Translations under genes and position numbers: made by a program
Assembly: GCF_002993885.1 (NCBI RefSeq)
Contig: NZ_CM009578.1
Location: 3,739,569 to 3,803,568, forward strand
Origin: Sphingopyxis lindanitolerans
GTDB taxonomy: Bacteria; Pseudomonadota; Alphaproteobacteria; Sphingomonadales; Sphingomonadaceae
Reading direction: 5' to 3'
Length of the DNA: 64,000 bases
In this document: one piece after another, positions 1 to 8,823 of the stretch
How the letters are laid out: each line of letters opens with the position of its first letter
Numbering within the stretch: position 1 is the stretch's first letter
The notes under the pieces: model-generated
Told to the model about the DNA's origin: nothing
The model's input: the letters and a program-made list of their open reading frames with translations, nothing else
Database searches by the model: none

Positions 1-277
1 GTTCGCTCACCAGCGAGGGCTTTTTCGCAATCATGGCGAGCAGCACCTGAGCAGGGCCGCTGGGGTGTCTGCGGCCATGCTCCCAGTTGAGCAGCGTGCC
101 CTTGGCGACGCCGATGCTGCGCGCGAACGCGCCCTGCGACAGACCCGTGCTGGCCCGGATCGCGGCGACATCGACGCTGGGCACCTCGATCCGGTGAACG
201 CGCGCGCCGATATCCTTGCCCTGGGCATGGTCCAGCGCCTCGTTCAATCCCTGCATGATGCTTTCATAAGCGCTCAT
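1..277 (-). CDS. Type II antitoxin, XRE/HigA-2 (NadS-like) family, partial at the left edge
   Basis: The first 92 residues are visible; the 3' end lies outside the window. An N-terminal helical part (MSAYESIMQGLNEALDHAQG) is followed from about residue 36 by a helix-turn-helix in which VAAIRASTGLSQGAFARSIG and GTLLNWEHGRRHP are typical of XRE-type antitoxins. The start codon overlaps the upstream toxin stop as ATGA, so the two are translationally coupled. In this family the antitoxin neutralises the RelE-like toxin and, alone or in complex, represses the shared promoter; the 625-660 palindrome is the obvious operator. Toxin-first order is typical of HigBA-like systems. Family assignment is by recognition and the exact subfamily is not certain. 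Confidence 0.85.
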   Translation of the reverse strand, partial: MSAYESIMQGLNEALDHAQGKDIGARVHRIEVPSVDVAAIRASTGLSQGAFARSIGVAKGTLLNWEHGRRHPSGPAQVLLAMIAKKPSLVSE

Positions 278-615
278 CTGTGGTCTCCATAGGTTGCGAC
301 CAGGGCCTTGGCCAAGGCGACGACCGCCGCCTGTTCGGTCCTGGTCAGGTTATCCTTCTCGTTCTTGGCGAACATGGTGACGAGGAAGATCGGCATATGA
401 GGGCCGCCGAACACATGGATGGTCCGGTAGCCGCCGCTCTTGCCGCCGCCTTCGCGGGGGATGCGGACCTTGCGCAGTCCACCGCCCAGCGAGACGCCCG
501 CCTCCGGGTTGGCCGCGATATAATCCACCAGCGCCACCCGCTCGTCGTCGGTCATGATCGCCTTGGCGCGTCGCAGAAACTCCGGCAGCTCGACGATGGT
601 CTGCAAGGTGGTCAT
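274..615 (-). CDS. RelE/HigB-2-like type II toxin
   Basis: 113 residues, the normal size for RelE-fold mRNA interferases of the HigB-2/COG4737 group. Recognisable parts are the LPEFLRRAKAIMTDDER N-terminal helix, the GGGLRKVRIPREGGGKSGGYR segment (basic, strand-rich) and the central FLVTMFAKNEKDNLTRTE stretch that is characteristic of the family. Members cleave mRNA on the ribosome and are held inactive by the HTH antitoxin encoded immediately downstream. The gene starts 9 bp after the palindromic operator. A consensus TATAAT lies only 8 bp before the ATG, so the transcript may have almost no leader, and no Shine-Dalgarno sequence is seen. Toxicity is inferred from the family, not demonstrated. 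Confidence 0.85.
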   Translation of the reverse strand: MTTLQTIVELPEFLRRAKAIMTDDERVALVDYIAANPEAGVSLGGGLRKVRIPREGGGKSGGYRTIHVFGGPHMPIFLVTMFAKNEKDNLTRTEQAAVVALAKALVATYGDHR

Positions 616-623
616 GCGCTCTA

Positions 624-661
624 ATTATACGCCATTGACGCATACGTCAATGGCGTATAAC
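624..661. promoter_or_regulatory. Symmetric promoter-operator of the toxin-antitoxin pair
   Basis: A perfect inverted repeat has arms at 625-640 and 645-660 (TTATACGCCATTGACG and its complement) with a 4-bp spacer. On the minus strand the palindrome contains TTGACG (645-650) and TATAAT (624-629), 15 bp apart, 8 bp before the toxin ATG. By symmetry the plus strand carries TTGACG (635-640) and TATAAC (656-661), facing no gene. Autoregulation by the antitoxin is inferred from family behaviour. Confidence 0.8.
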
Positions 662-798
662 GGTTGTCCTTGAACCGCACCCGCCGATCGGGTCACATCG
701 CCCCATGATCGCGACGCAATTGCAGTGACGGTTTACTTTGGCGATTATATGGATTGCAGACAGCTTCGCCTCCTGTCTCTCGGCGGCGATGGCCTCGC

Positions 799-889
799 TG
801 TTTCAGGGGCCATGGCCTGCCCTCGAAGTAATCGCGGCGATACACGGAAGCTCGGGCCATGGATGCTGAAACGAGTTCGGCATGACGAA
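799..889. repeat. Dispersed palindromic repeat, CCATGG/TGAAAC-GTTC type, copy 1
   Basis: TTTCAGGGGCCATGG near the left end is answered by CCATGGATGCTGAAAC near the right end, followed by GTTCGGCATGACG. The same words recur at 8143-8171 and 49065-49167. It lies in gene-free DNA between the toxin-antitoxin promoter and argG. The open frame across it (725-1063) has no recognisable protein content. Confidence 0.65.
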
Positions 890-984
890 GCGGTGGGACG
901 TCGGCGCGATCTGGAAACCGTCCGTGCGTTTGCGAACGACATGATCGCCGTTGCGTCGCCCCGATCGGCGAGTTGGCCTCAAAA

Positions 985-1183
985 CCGCTGTCCTACAAAA
1001 TCGGACTGCGCTAGCCTCCATCTTATGTCGTGGTCCGTGCCCTCCACTTCCGCTTCCGCTTAAAGCCACAAAGGACACAGTTTCGATGCGTGCATGCGGG
1101 GCTTTTGTGTCCTTAAGCGCCACTGCCGATATGGAACGGGCATCCGAAAATGCGAATCGCGCGTGAAGTTGCGCGCTTTTCCG
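985..1183 (+). repeat. Composite dispersed repeat, copy 1
   Basis: Starts with CCGCTGTCCTACAAAATCGG and contains an imperfect stem (CGCTTAAAGCCACAAAGGA near 1058, answered by GCTTTTGTGTCCTTAAGCG at 1101-1119), then GTGAAGTTGCGCGCTTTTCCG at its right end. The same modules occur in the same order on the opposite strand at 43301-43666, with extra sequence in that copy. Together with the repeat at 799-889 this accounts for most of the gene-free stretch 661-1266. Confidence 0.7.
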
Positions 1184-1266
1184 TCCCTTTTTCCGATCAG
1201 GCCGTTGCGCCGCGCGGGCTGGCCTGCTAGCCGCGCCCGCGTCGTCTCCCGCCAGAAGGTGTCCCC

Positions 1267-2484
1267 ATGTCCGAGTCCATCAAGCGCGTCGTCCTTGCCT
1301 ATTCGGGGGGGCTCGACACCAGCGTCATCCTGAAATGGTTGCAGGTGACCTATGGCTGCGAAGTCGTGACCTTCACCGCCGACCTGGGGCAGGGCGAGGA
1401 ACTGGCGCCGGCGCGCGCCAAGGCCGAGCTGATGGGGATCAAGCCCGAACATATCTATATCGACGATGTCCGCGAGGAATTCGTCCGCGATTTCGTCTTT
1501 CCGATGATGCGCGCCAATGCGCGTTACGAGGGCGATTATCTGCTCGGCACCTCGATCGCGCGGCCGCTGATTTCCAAACGGCTGGTCGAGATTGCGAAGG
1601 AAACCGGCGCCGACGCGGTCGCGCATGGGGCGACGGGCAAGGGCAATGACCAGGTGCGGTTTGAGCTGTCCTGCTATGCGCTGAACCCCGACATCAAGGT
1701 GATCGCGCCGTGGCGCGAATGGGATCTGACCAGCCGCACCGCGCTGATCGATTTCGCCGAGAAGAACCAGATTCCGGTGCCCAAGGACAAACGCGGCGAA
1801 AGCCCGTTCAGCACCGACGCCAACCTCCTCCACACCTCGTCCGAAGGCAAGGTGCTCGAGGATCCCTGGGAAGAGACCCCCGATTATGTCTATTCGCGCA
1901 CGGTGAACCCCGAGGATGCGCCCGACACGCCCGAATATATCACCATCGATTTCGAGCGTGGCGACGGCGTCGCGCTCAACGGGCAAGCGATGTCGCCCGC
2001 GACGTTGCTCGCGGCGCTTAACGATCTCGGCCGCAAGCATGGCATCGGCCGCCTCGACCTCGTCGAAAACCGTTTCGTCGGCATGAAGTCGCGCGGCATG
2101 TACGAGACGCCGGGCGGCGAAATCTATGCGCGTGCGCACCGTGGCATCGAATCGATCACGCTCGACCGCGGCGCGGCGCACCTCAAGGACGAGCTGATGC
2201 CGAAATATGCCGAGCTGATCTATAACGGCTTCTGGTTCGCGCCCGAGCGCGAGATGCTTCAGGCGGCGATCGACCACAGCCAGGAAAAAGTGTCGGGCAC
2301 GGTGCGTTTGAAGCTCTACAAGGGCAACGTCGGCGTCGTCGGCCGCAAGTCGCCGAACAGCCTCTACAGCGAGCGCCATGTGACGTTCGAGGATGACGCC
2401 GGCGCCTATGATCAGAAGGATGCGGCGGGCTTTATCAAGCTCAACGCGCTGCGCCTCAAGCTGCTCGCCAAGCGCGACCGCTGA
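1267..2484 (+). CDS. argG: Argininosuccinate synthase
   Basis: Joins citrulline and aspartate using ATP to give argininosuccinate, the penultimate step of arginine synthesis, in the cytoplasm. The 405-residue length is normal. The ATP pyrophosphatase P-loop AYSGGLDTS is at residues 11-19, followed by the family blocks [26 protein letters not shown] and [16 protein letters not shown]. The ATG is preceded by AAGG with about 7 bp spacing. It stands alone, with repeats upstream and small or hypothetical genes downstream, so no arginine operon is visible here. Confidence 0.98.
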   Translation: MSESIKRVVLAYSGGLDTSVILKWLQVTYGCEVVTFTADLGQGEELAPARAKAELMGIKPEHIYIDDVREEFVRDFVFPMMRANARYEGDYLLGTSIARPLISKRLVEIAKETGADAVAHGATGKGNDQVRFELSCYALNPDIKVIAPWREWDLTSRTALIDFAEKNQIPVPKDKRGESPFSTDANLLHTSSEGKVLEDPWEETPDYVYSRTVNPEDAPDTPEYITIDFERGDGVALNGQAMSPATLLAALNDLGRKHGIGRLDLVENRFVGMKSRGMYETPGGEIYARAHRGIESITLDRGAAHLKDELMPKYAELIYNGFWFAPEREMLQAAIDHSQEKVSGTVRLKLYKGNVGVVGRKSPNSLYSERHVTFEDDAGAYDQKDAAGFIKLNALRLKLLAKRDR

Positions 2485-2633
2485 ACCCGAGAGGGGGGGC
2501 GCCCGCTCTGGATCGCCGCTCGCAAGGGCGATTCGAGAGTTTGGACGCACCCCTTCGCTACCCGATTGGCGATCGGGCCGCACGCTGTTATAAGACTCCG
2601 GGGGGCTGCCGACGACAGAGAGGTTGGTGGCGA

Positions 2634-2831
2634 ATGTCCGACGACGCGCCGGTCGATCCTTCGCTTTATGAATGGCAGCCTTGTTCGCTGCTCTTTCCGC
2701 GCATCGCGAAGTTGATGACGCGCGATGGAATTCACACACGACTGATCATTCCGGGATATTATTTCGTCCGCCGGTCGCGGACCTATGGCTGGTGGATATA
2801 TCGCCACCATCACGACGACGACGACGATTGA
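2634..2831 (+). CDS. Small hypothetical protein with a His/Asp tail
   Basis: 65 residues if translation starts at the ATG after AGAGAGG; the frame is open further upstream but that part looks non-coding. The sequence has no signal peptide or membrane helix. It is rich in aromatic and basic residues (YFVRRSRTYGWWIY) and ends in RHHHDDDDD, a charged tail that could bind metal. I recognise no family. The ribosome site and a sensible reading frame are the main support; it could be spurious. Confidence 0.4.
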   Translation: MSDDAPVDPSLYEWQPCSLLFPRIAKLMTRDGIHTRLIIPGYYFVRRSRTYGWWIYRHHHDDDDD

Positions 2832-2909
2832 TATTTGGGGGTGGCGTGCGCGCCGGACAGGCGCCAGAACGGATGACCTGACCGGTTTTTGCCGAAGGGG
2901 ACATCGTTC

Positions 2910-3653
2910 GTGCGTTCTTTCGATTTCTCTTCGTGGCAGAGCATCGGCGCCACCTTGCTGGGGCTGGCGCTCTTCACTCTGATCGGTGTCGGCATCCGCC
3001 TGATGGTGATGATGACGATCCAGCAGCGCCGCGAGCGGATCAACCGCCAGATCAACGAGCGGTTGCGCACGCTGATGGCGGCCTACAAGACGCTCGGCGG
3101 GTCGTTCACCGGCAATCTGATGGTCGATCCGCGCCACCTGCGCGATCTTCGCCGCGGCGAAGCGGCAAGCGGGGAGATTGTCGGCTACCCGGCGGCCGGA
3201 GCCGCGGGCGGCGATTCGGATCGGCCGCGCCGGATTCGCGACGCGGTCGAGGCGGCGCTGTCGGACATCATCCTGCTCGGCACCGCCGATCAGGTTCGCC
3301 TCGCCAGCCGCGCCGCGCGCGAACTGGTCGAGGGACGTCCCGTCCATGTCCACGACCTGGTCGTCGCACTGCGCGATTTCATCCGTGAAGCGCTCGATCT
3401 CGACCCGGTGCCGCCCGATATGGCGATCCCGCTGCAGGGGCCGACGCGGCCGTCGAGCGGCGGAAAAGGCGGCGGTTCGGGTCGCGGCGGCGAAAGCGGC
3501 GGCGGGGGAGGGCGCGGCGGCGGCAGTGGCGGCGGCATGGGGGGCGGTATGGGCATGGCCGGCGGGCTTGGCGTCGTCGGCGGCGCCAGTCTGGCGCATG
3601 GCGCGGCGGGCGATGACGATGCCGACGATCCGGCCGGACTGCCAAAGAATTAA
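2910..3653 (+). CDS. Membrane-anchored hypothetical protein with glycine-rich tail
   Basis: 247 residues from the GTG placed 9 bp after AGGGG; an upstream TTG at 2889 is in frame but less well placed. One transmembrane helix (about residues 10-35, GATLLGLALFTLIGVGIRLMV) is followed by a basic helical segment, a central conserved-looking domain (residues 60-180, including AVEAALSDIILLGTADQVRL), and a C-terminal tail dominated by Gly and Ser (about residues 185-235). The tail is low-complexity. Function unknown; it sits just upstream of the threonine aldolase gene on the same strand. Confidence 0.7.
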   Translation: MRSFDFSSWQSIGATLLGLALFTLIGVGIRLMVMMTIQQRRERINRQINERLRTLMAAYKTLGGSFTGNLMVDPRHLRDLRRGEAASGEIVGYPAAGAAGGDSDRPRRIRDAVEAALSDIILLGTADQVRLASRAARELVEGRPVHVHDLVVALRDFIREALDLDPVPPDMAIPLQGPTRPSSGGKGGGSGRGGESGGGGGRGGGSGGGMGGGMGMAGGLGVVGGASLAHGAAGDDDADDPAGLPKN

Positions 3654-3695
3654 TGCGTTAGCGCGGCGCGCCAAGCTGCGCTAAGGGGCGGCTCG

Positions 3696-4706
3696 ATGAC
3701 CGCTTCGCGCTTTTTCTCGGACAATGCCGCCGCCGTGCATCCCGCCGTGATGGAGGCGCTCGCGGCGGCCAATCATGTCGATACCGCTTATGACGGCGAC
3801 GCGCTCAGCCAGTCGCTCGACGCCGCCTTCTCGGAACTGTTCGAGACCGACTGCGAAGTCGTCTGGATCGCGACCGGCACCGCCGCGAACAGCATCATCC
3901 TCGCGCATTTCGTGCGGCCGTGGCAGGGCATCCTCTGTTATGAGGAAGCGCATATCGAAGTCGATGAATGCGGCGCGCCGACCTTTTATTCGGGCGGCGC
4001 CAAGCTGATGACGGTGCCGGGCACGGGTGCGAAGATCGACGCCGCGGCGCTGAAGGCCCGGATCGCCGGCATCCGCAACGACGTCCACCAGGTGCAGCCC
4101 GCCGCGATCAGCATCACCAACGCCACCGAATATGGCCTCGCCTGGCGCGCCGGGGAGATCGGCGCGATCAGCGAGATCGCCCGCGCCAGCGGCATGAAGC
4201 TCCATATGGATGGCGCGCGCTTCGCCAATGCGGTCGCCTTCCTCGGCTGCGCGCCCGCCGACGTGACGTGGCGCGCCGGGGTCGACGCGCTGTCCTTTGG
4301 CTTCACCAAAAATGGTGCGATGATGGCCGAGGCGCTCGTCTTTTTCGGTGGCAGCGGCGGGCCGGGGGTGCGCGAACTCAAGAAACGCGGCGGCCATCTG
4401 CTCAGCAAGGGGCGCTTCGTCGCGGCGCAGGTGCGCGCGATGCTGAAGGACGATCTGTGGCTCGCCAACGCGCGCGCCGCCAATGCCGGCGCGGCGGTGC
4501 TGGCGGCGGCCTGTGGCGACCGGCTGATGTATCCGGTCGAGGCGAATGAGCTGTTCGTCCGCCTGAGCGGCGATGAGGCGGCGGCGCTGCGCGCGCGGGG
4601 ATATGATTTCTATGACTGGGGTGAGGGCGCCGCGCGCCTCGTGACGAGCTGGGACCAGGACGTCGCGGCGGTCGCCCCGCTCGCGGCCGCCATCGCGGCG
4701 CTATGA
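3696..4706 (+). CDS. ltaE: Low-specificity threonine aldolase
   Basis: PLP-dependent fold-type I lyase that cleaves L-threonine or allo-threonine to glycine and acetaldehyde. 336 residues, normal length. Early features are RFFSDNAAAVHPAVMEAL and the ATGTAAN cofactor phosphate loop near residue 60. The HMDGARFANA block is at 170-179 and the predicted Schiff-base lysine is Lys205 in SFGFTKNGAM. An AGGGG ribosome site precedes the ATG. The stop overlaps the start of the downstream DMT transporter (ATGA), so the two are probably co-translated. Substrate preference within the family cannot be told from sequence. Confidence 0.92.
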   Translation: MTASRFFSDNAAAVHPAVMEALAAANHVDTAYDGDALSQSLDAAFSELFETDCEVVWIATGTAANSIILAHFVRPWQGILCYEEAHIEVDECGAPTFYSGGAKLMTVPGTGAKIDAAALKARIAGIRNDVHQVQPAAISITNATEYGLAWRAGEIGAISEIARASGMKLHMDGARFANAVAFLGCAPADVTWRAGVDALSFGFTKNGAMMAEALVFFGGSGGPGVRELKKRGGHLLSKGRFVAAQVRAMLKDDLWLANARAANAGAAVLAAACGDRLMYPVEANELFVRLSGDEAAALRARGYDFYDWGEGAARLVTSWDQDVAAVAPLAAAIAAL

Positions 4707-5668
4707 GCGCCAAGATCGGCGCGCAGCCAGCGTCGCTGCTCAGCCCGCGCGTCCTCATCCCTTTCGCGCTCGTCACGCTGATCTGGGGATCGACCTGGAT
4801 CGTCATCAAGGGACAGCTCGGTATCGTGCCGCCGAGTTGGTCGGTCACCTATCGCTTTTCGGTCGCGGCGGCGGCGATGTTCGCCTTTGCCGCGATCCGG
4901 CGCGAACGCCTGTGGCTCGAACCGCGTGCGATGGCCTTTGCGATGCTGCTCGGGATCGCGCAGTTCACCTTCAATTTCAATTTCGTCTATCGCGCCGAAC
5001 AACATATCACCTCGGGGCTCGTCGCGGTGCTGTTCGCGCTGCTGATCGTTCCCAACACGCTGCTCGGGCGCCTGTTCCTGAAATCGCCGCTCGAACGACG
5101 CTTCCTTGCCGGAGCGGGGATCGCGATCGTCGGCGTCGGGCTGATGATCCTTCACGAATATCGCGCTGCGGCGCTCGGCGCGGGTGAGGTTCTGCTCGGC
5201 ACCGCACTGACGCTCGCGGGGGTGATGAGCGCGTCGACCGCCAATGTGATGCAGGGAACCGCGATCGCCCGCGCGCAATCGATGGTCGTCATGATCGCCT
5301 GGGCGATGCTGTTCGGCGTGGTCGCCGATGGCAGCTATGCCTGGATCACGACGGGCCCGCCTGTCGTCGAGACGACTCCCGTCTATTTCGGCGGCGTACT
5401 CTATCTTGGCATCATCGCCAGCGCGGTCACCTTTCCGCTCTATTTCAACGTCATCCGCGCGGTGGGGCCGGGGCAGGCGGCGTGGTCGAGCGTGCTGATC
5501 CCGATCATCGCGATGGGCTTTTCGACCGCGTTCGAGGATTATCACTGGGCGCCGCTGTCGATCGCGGGCGGCGCGATGGCGCTTGTCGGCTTGGTGATCG
5601 CGGTAGCGAAGCGGCCCGAACGGCCGTCGGTCAGCGGCAATATGGTGTCGGTGCCGGTCGAGGATTAG
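4703..5668 (+). CDS. DMT/EamA family transporter
   Basis: 321 residues with about ten hydrophobic helices in two repeated EamA halves. The first helix contains the diagnostic LIWGSTWIVIKGQLG, and the second half contains GPGQAAWSSVLIPIIAMGFS, typical of this drug/metabolite exporter superfamily in the inner membrane. It is translationally coupled to the threonine aldolase. Export of an amino acid or related product is a reasonable guess, but the substrate is unknown. Confidence 0.88.
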   Translation: MSAKIGAQPASLLSPRVLIPFALVTLIWGSTWIVIKGQLGIVPPSWSVTYRFSVAAAAMFAFAAIRRERLWLEPRAMAFAMLLGIAQFTFNFNFVYRAEQHITSGLVAVLFALLIVPNTLLGRLFLKSPLERRFLAGAGIAIVGVGLMILHEYRAAALGAGEVLLGTALTLAGVMSASTANVMQGTAIARAQSMVVMIAWAMLFGVVADGSYAWITTGPPVVETTPVYFGGVLYLGIIASAVTFPLYFNVIRAVGPGQAAWSSVLIPIIAMGFSTAFEDYHWAPLSIAGGAMALVGLVIAVAKRPERPSVSGNMVSVPVED

Positions 5669-5676
5669 GCGCCTAC

Positions 5677-6960
5677 CTATCCCGCGCTGATCCGCTCGAT
5701 ATCGGCGCCGACCGCCTGCAATTTTTCCTCAAGCCGCTCGTAACCGCGGTCGAGGTGATAGACGCGGTTGACCTCGGTCTGCCCCTCGGCGGCGAGGCCG
5801 GCGATGATCAGGCTCATGGAGGCGCGCAGGTCGGTCGCCATCACCGGCGCACCGATCAGCTTGTCAACGCCGCGCACCACCGCGCTGCGGCCACGGACAT
5901 CGATGTCGCAGCCCATGCGCGCCAGTTCGGGGACGTGCATGTAGCGGTTTTCGAAGATCGTCTCGGTAAACAGCGAGGCGCCGGTGCCGAGCGTCGCCAT
6001 CGCCATGAACTGCGCCTGCATGTCGGTCGCAAAGCCGGGGTAGGGGGCGGTCGACAGGGTGACGGGCTGCGCGCGGCCCGACATGGCGACGCGGATGCCG
6101 GCCTTGGTCGCCTCGACCGTCGCGCCGGCTTCGCGCAGCGCGGCGAGCGTCGCCTCCATCTCGTCGGCCTTGGCGCCGACCAGCTCGACATCGCCTTCGG
6201 TGATGACCGCGGCGCAGGCGTAGCTGCCCGCCTCGATCCGATCGGCCATCACGCGATAGGTTGCGCCGTGCAGGCGATCGACGCCCTCGATCGTCAGCGT
6301 CTCGCTGCCGATGCCGTCGATCTCGGCCCCCATGGCGACGAGGCAGTTGCACAGGTCGACGATCTCGGGCTCGCGTGCGGCATTTTCGAGGACGCAACTG
6401 CCCTTGGCGAGAACGGCGGCCATGACGGCATTTTCGGTCGCGCCGACCGACACGACCGGAAAGGTGAACTTGCCGCCCGCAAGCCGTCCACCGGGGGCGC
6501 TGGCCTTGACATAGCCCGAGGCGAGCTCGATCTCGGCGCCCATGGCTTCGAGCGCTTTGAGGTGAAGGTCGATCGGGCGGTTGCCGATCGCGCAGCCGCC
6601 GGGCAAGCTGACCGTCGCTTCGCCCGCGCGCGCGAGCAGTGGGCCGAGGACAAGGATCGACGCGCGCATCTTGCGCACGATGTCATAGGGGGCGACGGTC
6701 GAGGTCAGCGTCGTCGTGCGCGCGGTCATCACGCGCCCGAAATCCTCGGGCCGCGATCCCTCGATCGTCGTCGAGCAGCCGAGCTGGTTGAGCAGATGGC
6801 CAAAGCCATCGACGTCGGCGAGCCGTGGCAGGTTGCGCAAAGTCAGCGGCTCGTCGGTGAGCAGCGCGCACGGCAATAGCGTGAGCGCTGCATTTTTGGC
6901 GCCGGAGATGGGGATACGGCCCTTGAGTCGCTGGCCGCCGCGAATGACGATCTGATCCAT
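5677..6960 (-). CDS. murA: UDP-N-acetylglucosamine 1-carboxyvinyltransferase
   Basis: First committed step of peptidoglycan synthesis: transfers enolpyruvate from PEP to UDP-GlcNAc in the cytoplasm. 427 residues, the normal size for the two-domain EPSP-synthase fold. SGAKNAAL with the conserved Lys22 and the fosfomycin-binding Cys123 in [12 protein letters not shown] are both present, so the enzyme should be active and fosfomycin-sensitive in principle. AAGGA precedes the ATG. It converges with the DMT transporter gene with only 8 bp between stops. Confidence 0.98.
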   Translation of the reverse strand: MDQIVIRGGQRLKGRIPISGAKNAALTLLPCALLTDEPLTLRNLPRLADVDGFGHLLNQLGCSTTIEGSRPEDFGRVMTARTTTLTSTVAPYDIVRKMRASILVLGPLLARAGEATVSLPGGCAIGNRPIDLHLKALEAMGAEIELASGYVKASAPGGRLAGGKFTFPVVSVGATENAVMAAVLAKGSCVLENAAREPEIVDLCNCLVAMGAEIDGIGSETLTIEGVDRLHGATYRVMADRIEAGSYACAAVITEGDVELVGAKADEMEATLAALREAGATVEATKAGIRVAMSGRAQPVTLSTAPYPGFATDMQAQFMAMATLGTGASLFTETIFENRYMHVPELARMGCDIDVRGRSAVVRGVDKLIGAPVMATDLRASMSLIIAGLAAEGQTEVNRVYHLDRGYERLEEKLQAVGADIERISAG

Positions 6961-7109
6961 CGGCTGTCCTTAGCGCATGGGTGGATGGGCGCAAGCGTGG
7001 GCGCGCGGCTTTCGCGGTGGCGTCGGGAGAAAAAATGTGACACCATCGATATGGATAGTCGAAGGAAATGAGGGCCATAGGGCAAAGAGTTCAACAGGGG
7101 AGAAAGTCT

Positions 7110-8081
7110 ATGCGAAATCCCGTCGTCGCGGCCGTCGCGGCCGCTTCGTTCGTCGCCAGCCAGCTTGCCGTTCCGGCCTTTGCCCAGACCACCTACCCCT
7201 ATCCACCGCCGAGCGGATCGGCGGGATATGATCAGGGCTATGCGGGCACGATCCGCTGCGAATCCTCCGGCAACCGGCAACAGCGCTGCAAGGTGAAGAC
7301 CAGCAATCGCGTCGAACTGGCCCGCGTGATCGGCGGGCGCTGCTCGAAAGGGCGCGATTGGGGTTTCGATGCCAAGCAGATCTGGGTTTCGGGCGGGTGC
7401 CGGGCGGAGTTCCGCTATGGCTATGGAGGCGAAGGCGCTCATCCGGGCGGCGATTACGCCGGGACGCTGCGCTGCGAATCGCGCAGCAATCGCTACGAAC
7501 AATGCAATGCCCAGACGAACGGCCGTGTCGAATTGCTCCGCAAGCTCGGCGGCAAATGCAACGCCGGGCGGCAATGGGGGTATGACGCGGGCTTTATCTG
7601 GGTGACGAACGGGTGCCGCGCCGAATTCGGCTATGGCTATGCCAATCTCGCGCCGCTGCCGGGGCCGAAGCCCGACAAGGATAAGGGGCCGAGCACCGGC
7701 CTGATCATCGGCGGCATCGTCGTCGCGGGCGGCCTGATCGCGCTGCTCGCGAGCCAGAAAAAGAAGAAGGATGGCGGCAGCGCGCAGGAGAGCGCCCCGC
7801 CGCCGGCCACGAGCGGTCCCGCGACGCTCAGCGCGAACCTTGGCGATTTGCCGAGCGCGTCGCGCCCGTCGGTGCAGAACTGCATGACCGACGCCGCGCG
7901 GCAGATCGGCGCGACCGGCGGGACGCGGCTGTCATACGACAAGCTCGTCTCGCTCGAGCAGGGCAATGGCGGCTGGCGCATCCGCGCCGCAATGACCGCG
8001 ACCTATCCCGACGGTGCGAAATCGCTCGAGATGTATTGCCGCGCGACGCCGAGGGAGATCATCCAGCTCGATTTCAACTGA
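7110..8081 (+). CDS. Secreted DUF3011 protein with two repeats
   Basis: 323 residues from the ATG following GGGGAGAAAG. A signal peptide ([20 protein letters not shown] to AFAQ) leads into two tandem DUF3011 repeats of about 60 residues, each with the pattern GTxRCES..R..C....RVEL...GG.C..G..WG.D...IWV..GCRAEF; four Cys per repeat suggest disulphides. A proline/lysine linker, one hydrophobic segment (LIIGGIVVAGGLIALLASQ) and a C-terminal domain with two further cysteines follow. The family is envelope-associated and of unknown function. Presence of an internal hydrophobic helix suggests membrane anchoring after export. Confidence 0.85.
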   Translation: MRNPVVAAVAAASFVASQLAVPAFAQTTYPYPPPSGSAGYDQGYAGTIRCESSGNRQQRCKVKTSNRVELARVIGGRCSKGRDWGFDAKQIWVSGGCRAEFRYGYGGEGAHPGGDYAGTLRCESRSNRYEQCNAQTNGRVELLRKLGGKCNAGRQWGYDAGFIWVTNGCRAEFGYGYANLAPLPGPKPDKDKGPSTGLIIGGIVVAGGLIALLASQKKKKDGGSAQESAPPPATSGPATLSANLGDLPSASRPSVQNCMTDAARQIGATGGTRLSYDKLVSLEQGNGGWRIRAAMTATYPDGAKSLEMYCRATPREIIQLDFN

Positions 8082-8142
8082 GGGGGCGGTGTTCGGGGCA
8101 GGGAACGTTGGCTTTGGGATTGTGAGCTGCCATTCCAAACCT

Positions 8143-8171
8143 CGTCACCCTGAAACAAGTTCAGCATGACG
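8143..8171. repeat. Short palindromic repeat, TGAAAC-GTTCA type, copy 2
   Basis: CGTCACCCTGAAACAAG followed by TTCAGCATGACG forms a hairpin with TGAA/TTCA and CGTCA/TGACG pairs. It lies between the convergent DUF3011 and DsbA-like genes and belongs to the same family as copies at 799-889 and 49065-49167. Confidence 0.65.
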
Positions 8172-8208
8172 ACAAAAGGAATGTTGCCCTTCCGGTCGCA
8201 AACGGTCG

Positions 8209-8823
8209 TCAGCCGAGCGCCGCTTCGACCTGGTCGAGCCGGTCCTTGCCGAAGAACATCGCGTCCCCGACGAAGAAGGTCGGGATGCCGAACACGCCGC
8301 GGGCGACCGCGGCCTCGGTATTTTGGACGAGCTTCGCCTTGATGGCGGGCTCCTGCGTGCGCGCGAGCAGCGCGGGACCGTCGAAGCCATTGGCCGACAG
8401 GAACGCCGCGATGATCTCGGCATCGTCCATCTTGAGACCGTCTTCCCACATTGCGCGATTCACCACGTCGACATAATCGTCGAGCACCCCCTCATTTTCG
8501 GCGACGATCGCGCCGCGCATGATGATGAGCGTGTTCACCGGGAAATGCGGGTTGAGGCGGAATTTGGCGAGATTGTGCCGGGCGATGAAGCGCCGCATCT
8601 CCAGATGTTCATAAGCCAGTTTCGCGGGCGCGTCGGCATATTGGACCATCGGCGCCTTATTGCCGGTCGCCTTGAAGATGCCGCCGAGCAGGCACGGCGT
8701 GATGACGAGGTCGGCGCCGGTGCGATCGAGCAGTTCGGGCAGCGCCTTTAACGTCAGATAGGCGTTGGGACTGCCGAAATCGAAGATGAGTTCGAGGGTT
8801 TTTGCTGGATTTTTGGTCACCAT
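8209..8823 (-). CDS. DsbA-family isomerase, 2-hydroxychromene-2-carboxylate isomerase-like
   Basis: 204 residues. ELIFDFGSPNAYLTLKALPE at the N terminus is the signature of the HCCA isomerase/kappa-GST group (thioredoxin fold with helical insertion), where the FDFxSPxAY serine replaces the DsbA cysteine. VFGIPTFFVGDAMFFGKDRL near the C terminus is the other hallmark. Such enzymes use glutathione in degradation of naphthalene and other aromatics, or act as glutathione transferases. It overlaps the upstream SDR gene by 7 bp, so they form an operon. The natural substrate is unknown. Confidence 0.9.
   Translation of the reverse strand: MVTKNPAKTLELIFDFGSPNAYLTLKALPELLDRTGADLVITPCLLGGIFKATGNKAPMVQYADAPAKLAYEHLEMRRFIARHNLAKFRLNPHFPVNTLIIMRGAIVAENEGVLDDYVDVVNRAMWEDGLKMDDAEIIAAFLSANGFDGPALLARTQEPAIKAKLVQNTEAAVARGVFGIPTFFVGDAMFFGKDRLDQVEAALG

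Noticed and set aside
725..1063. A 112-residue open frame on the plus strand upstream of argG
   Set aside because: It crosses two dispersed repeats, has no ribosome site or recognisable protein features, and its composition is that of a chance frame.
1060..2739. A 559-residue open frame antisense to argG
   Set aside because: Complement of a strongly conserved enzyme in high-GC DNA; Arg/Asp/His-rich with no recognisable domain.
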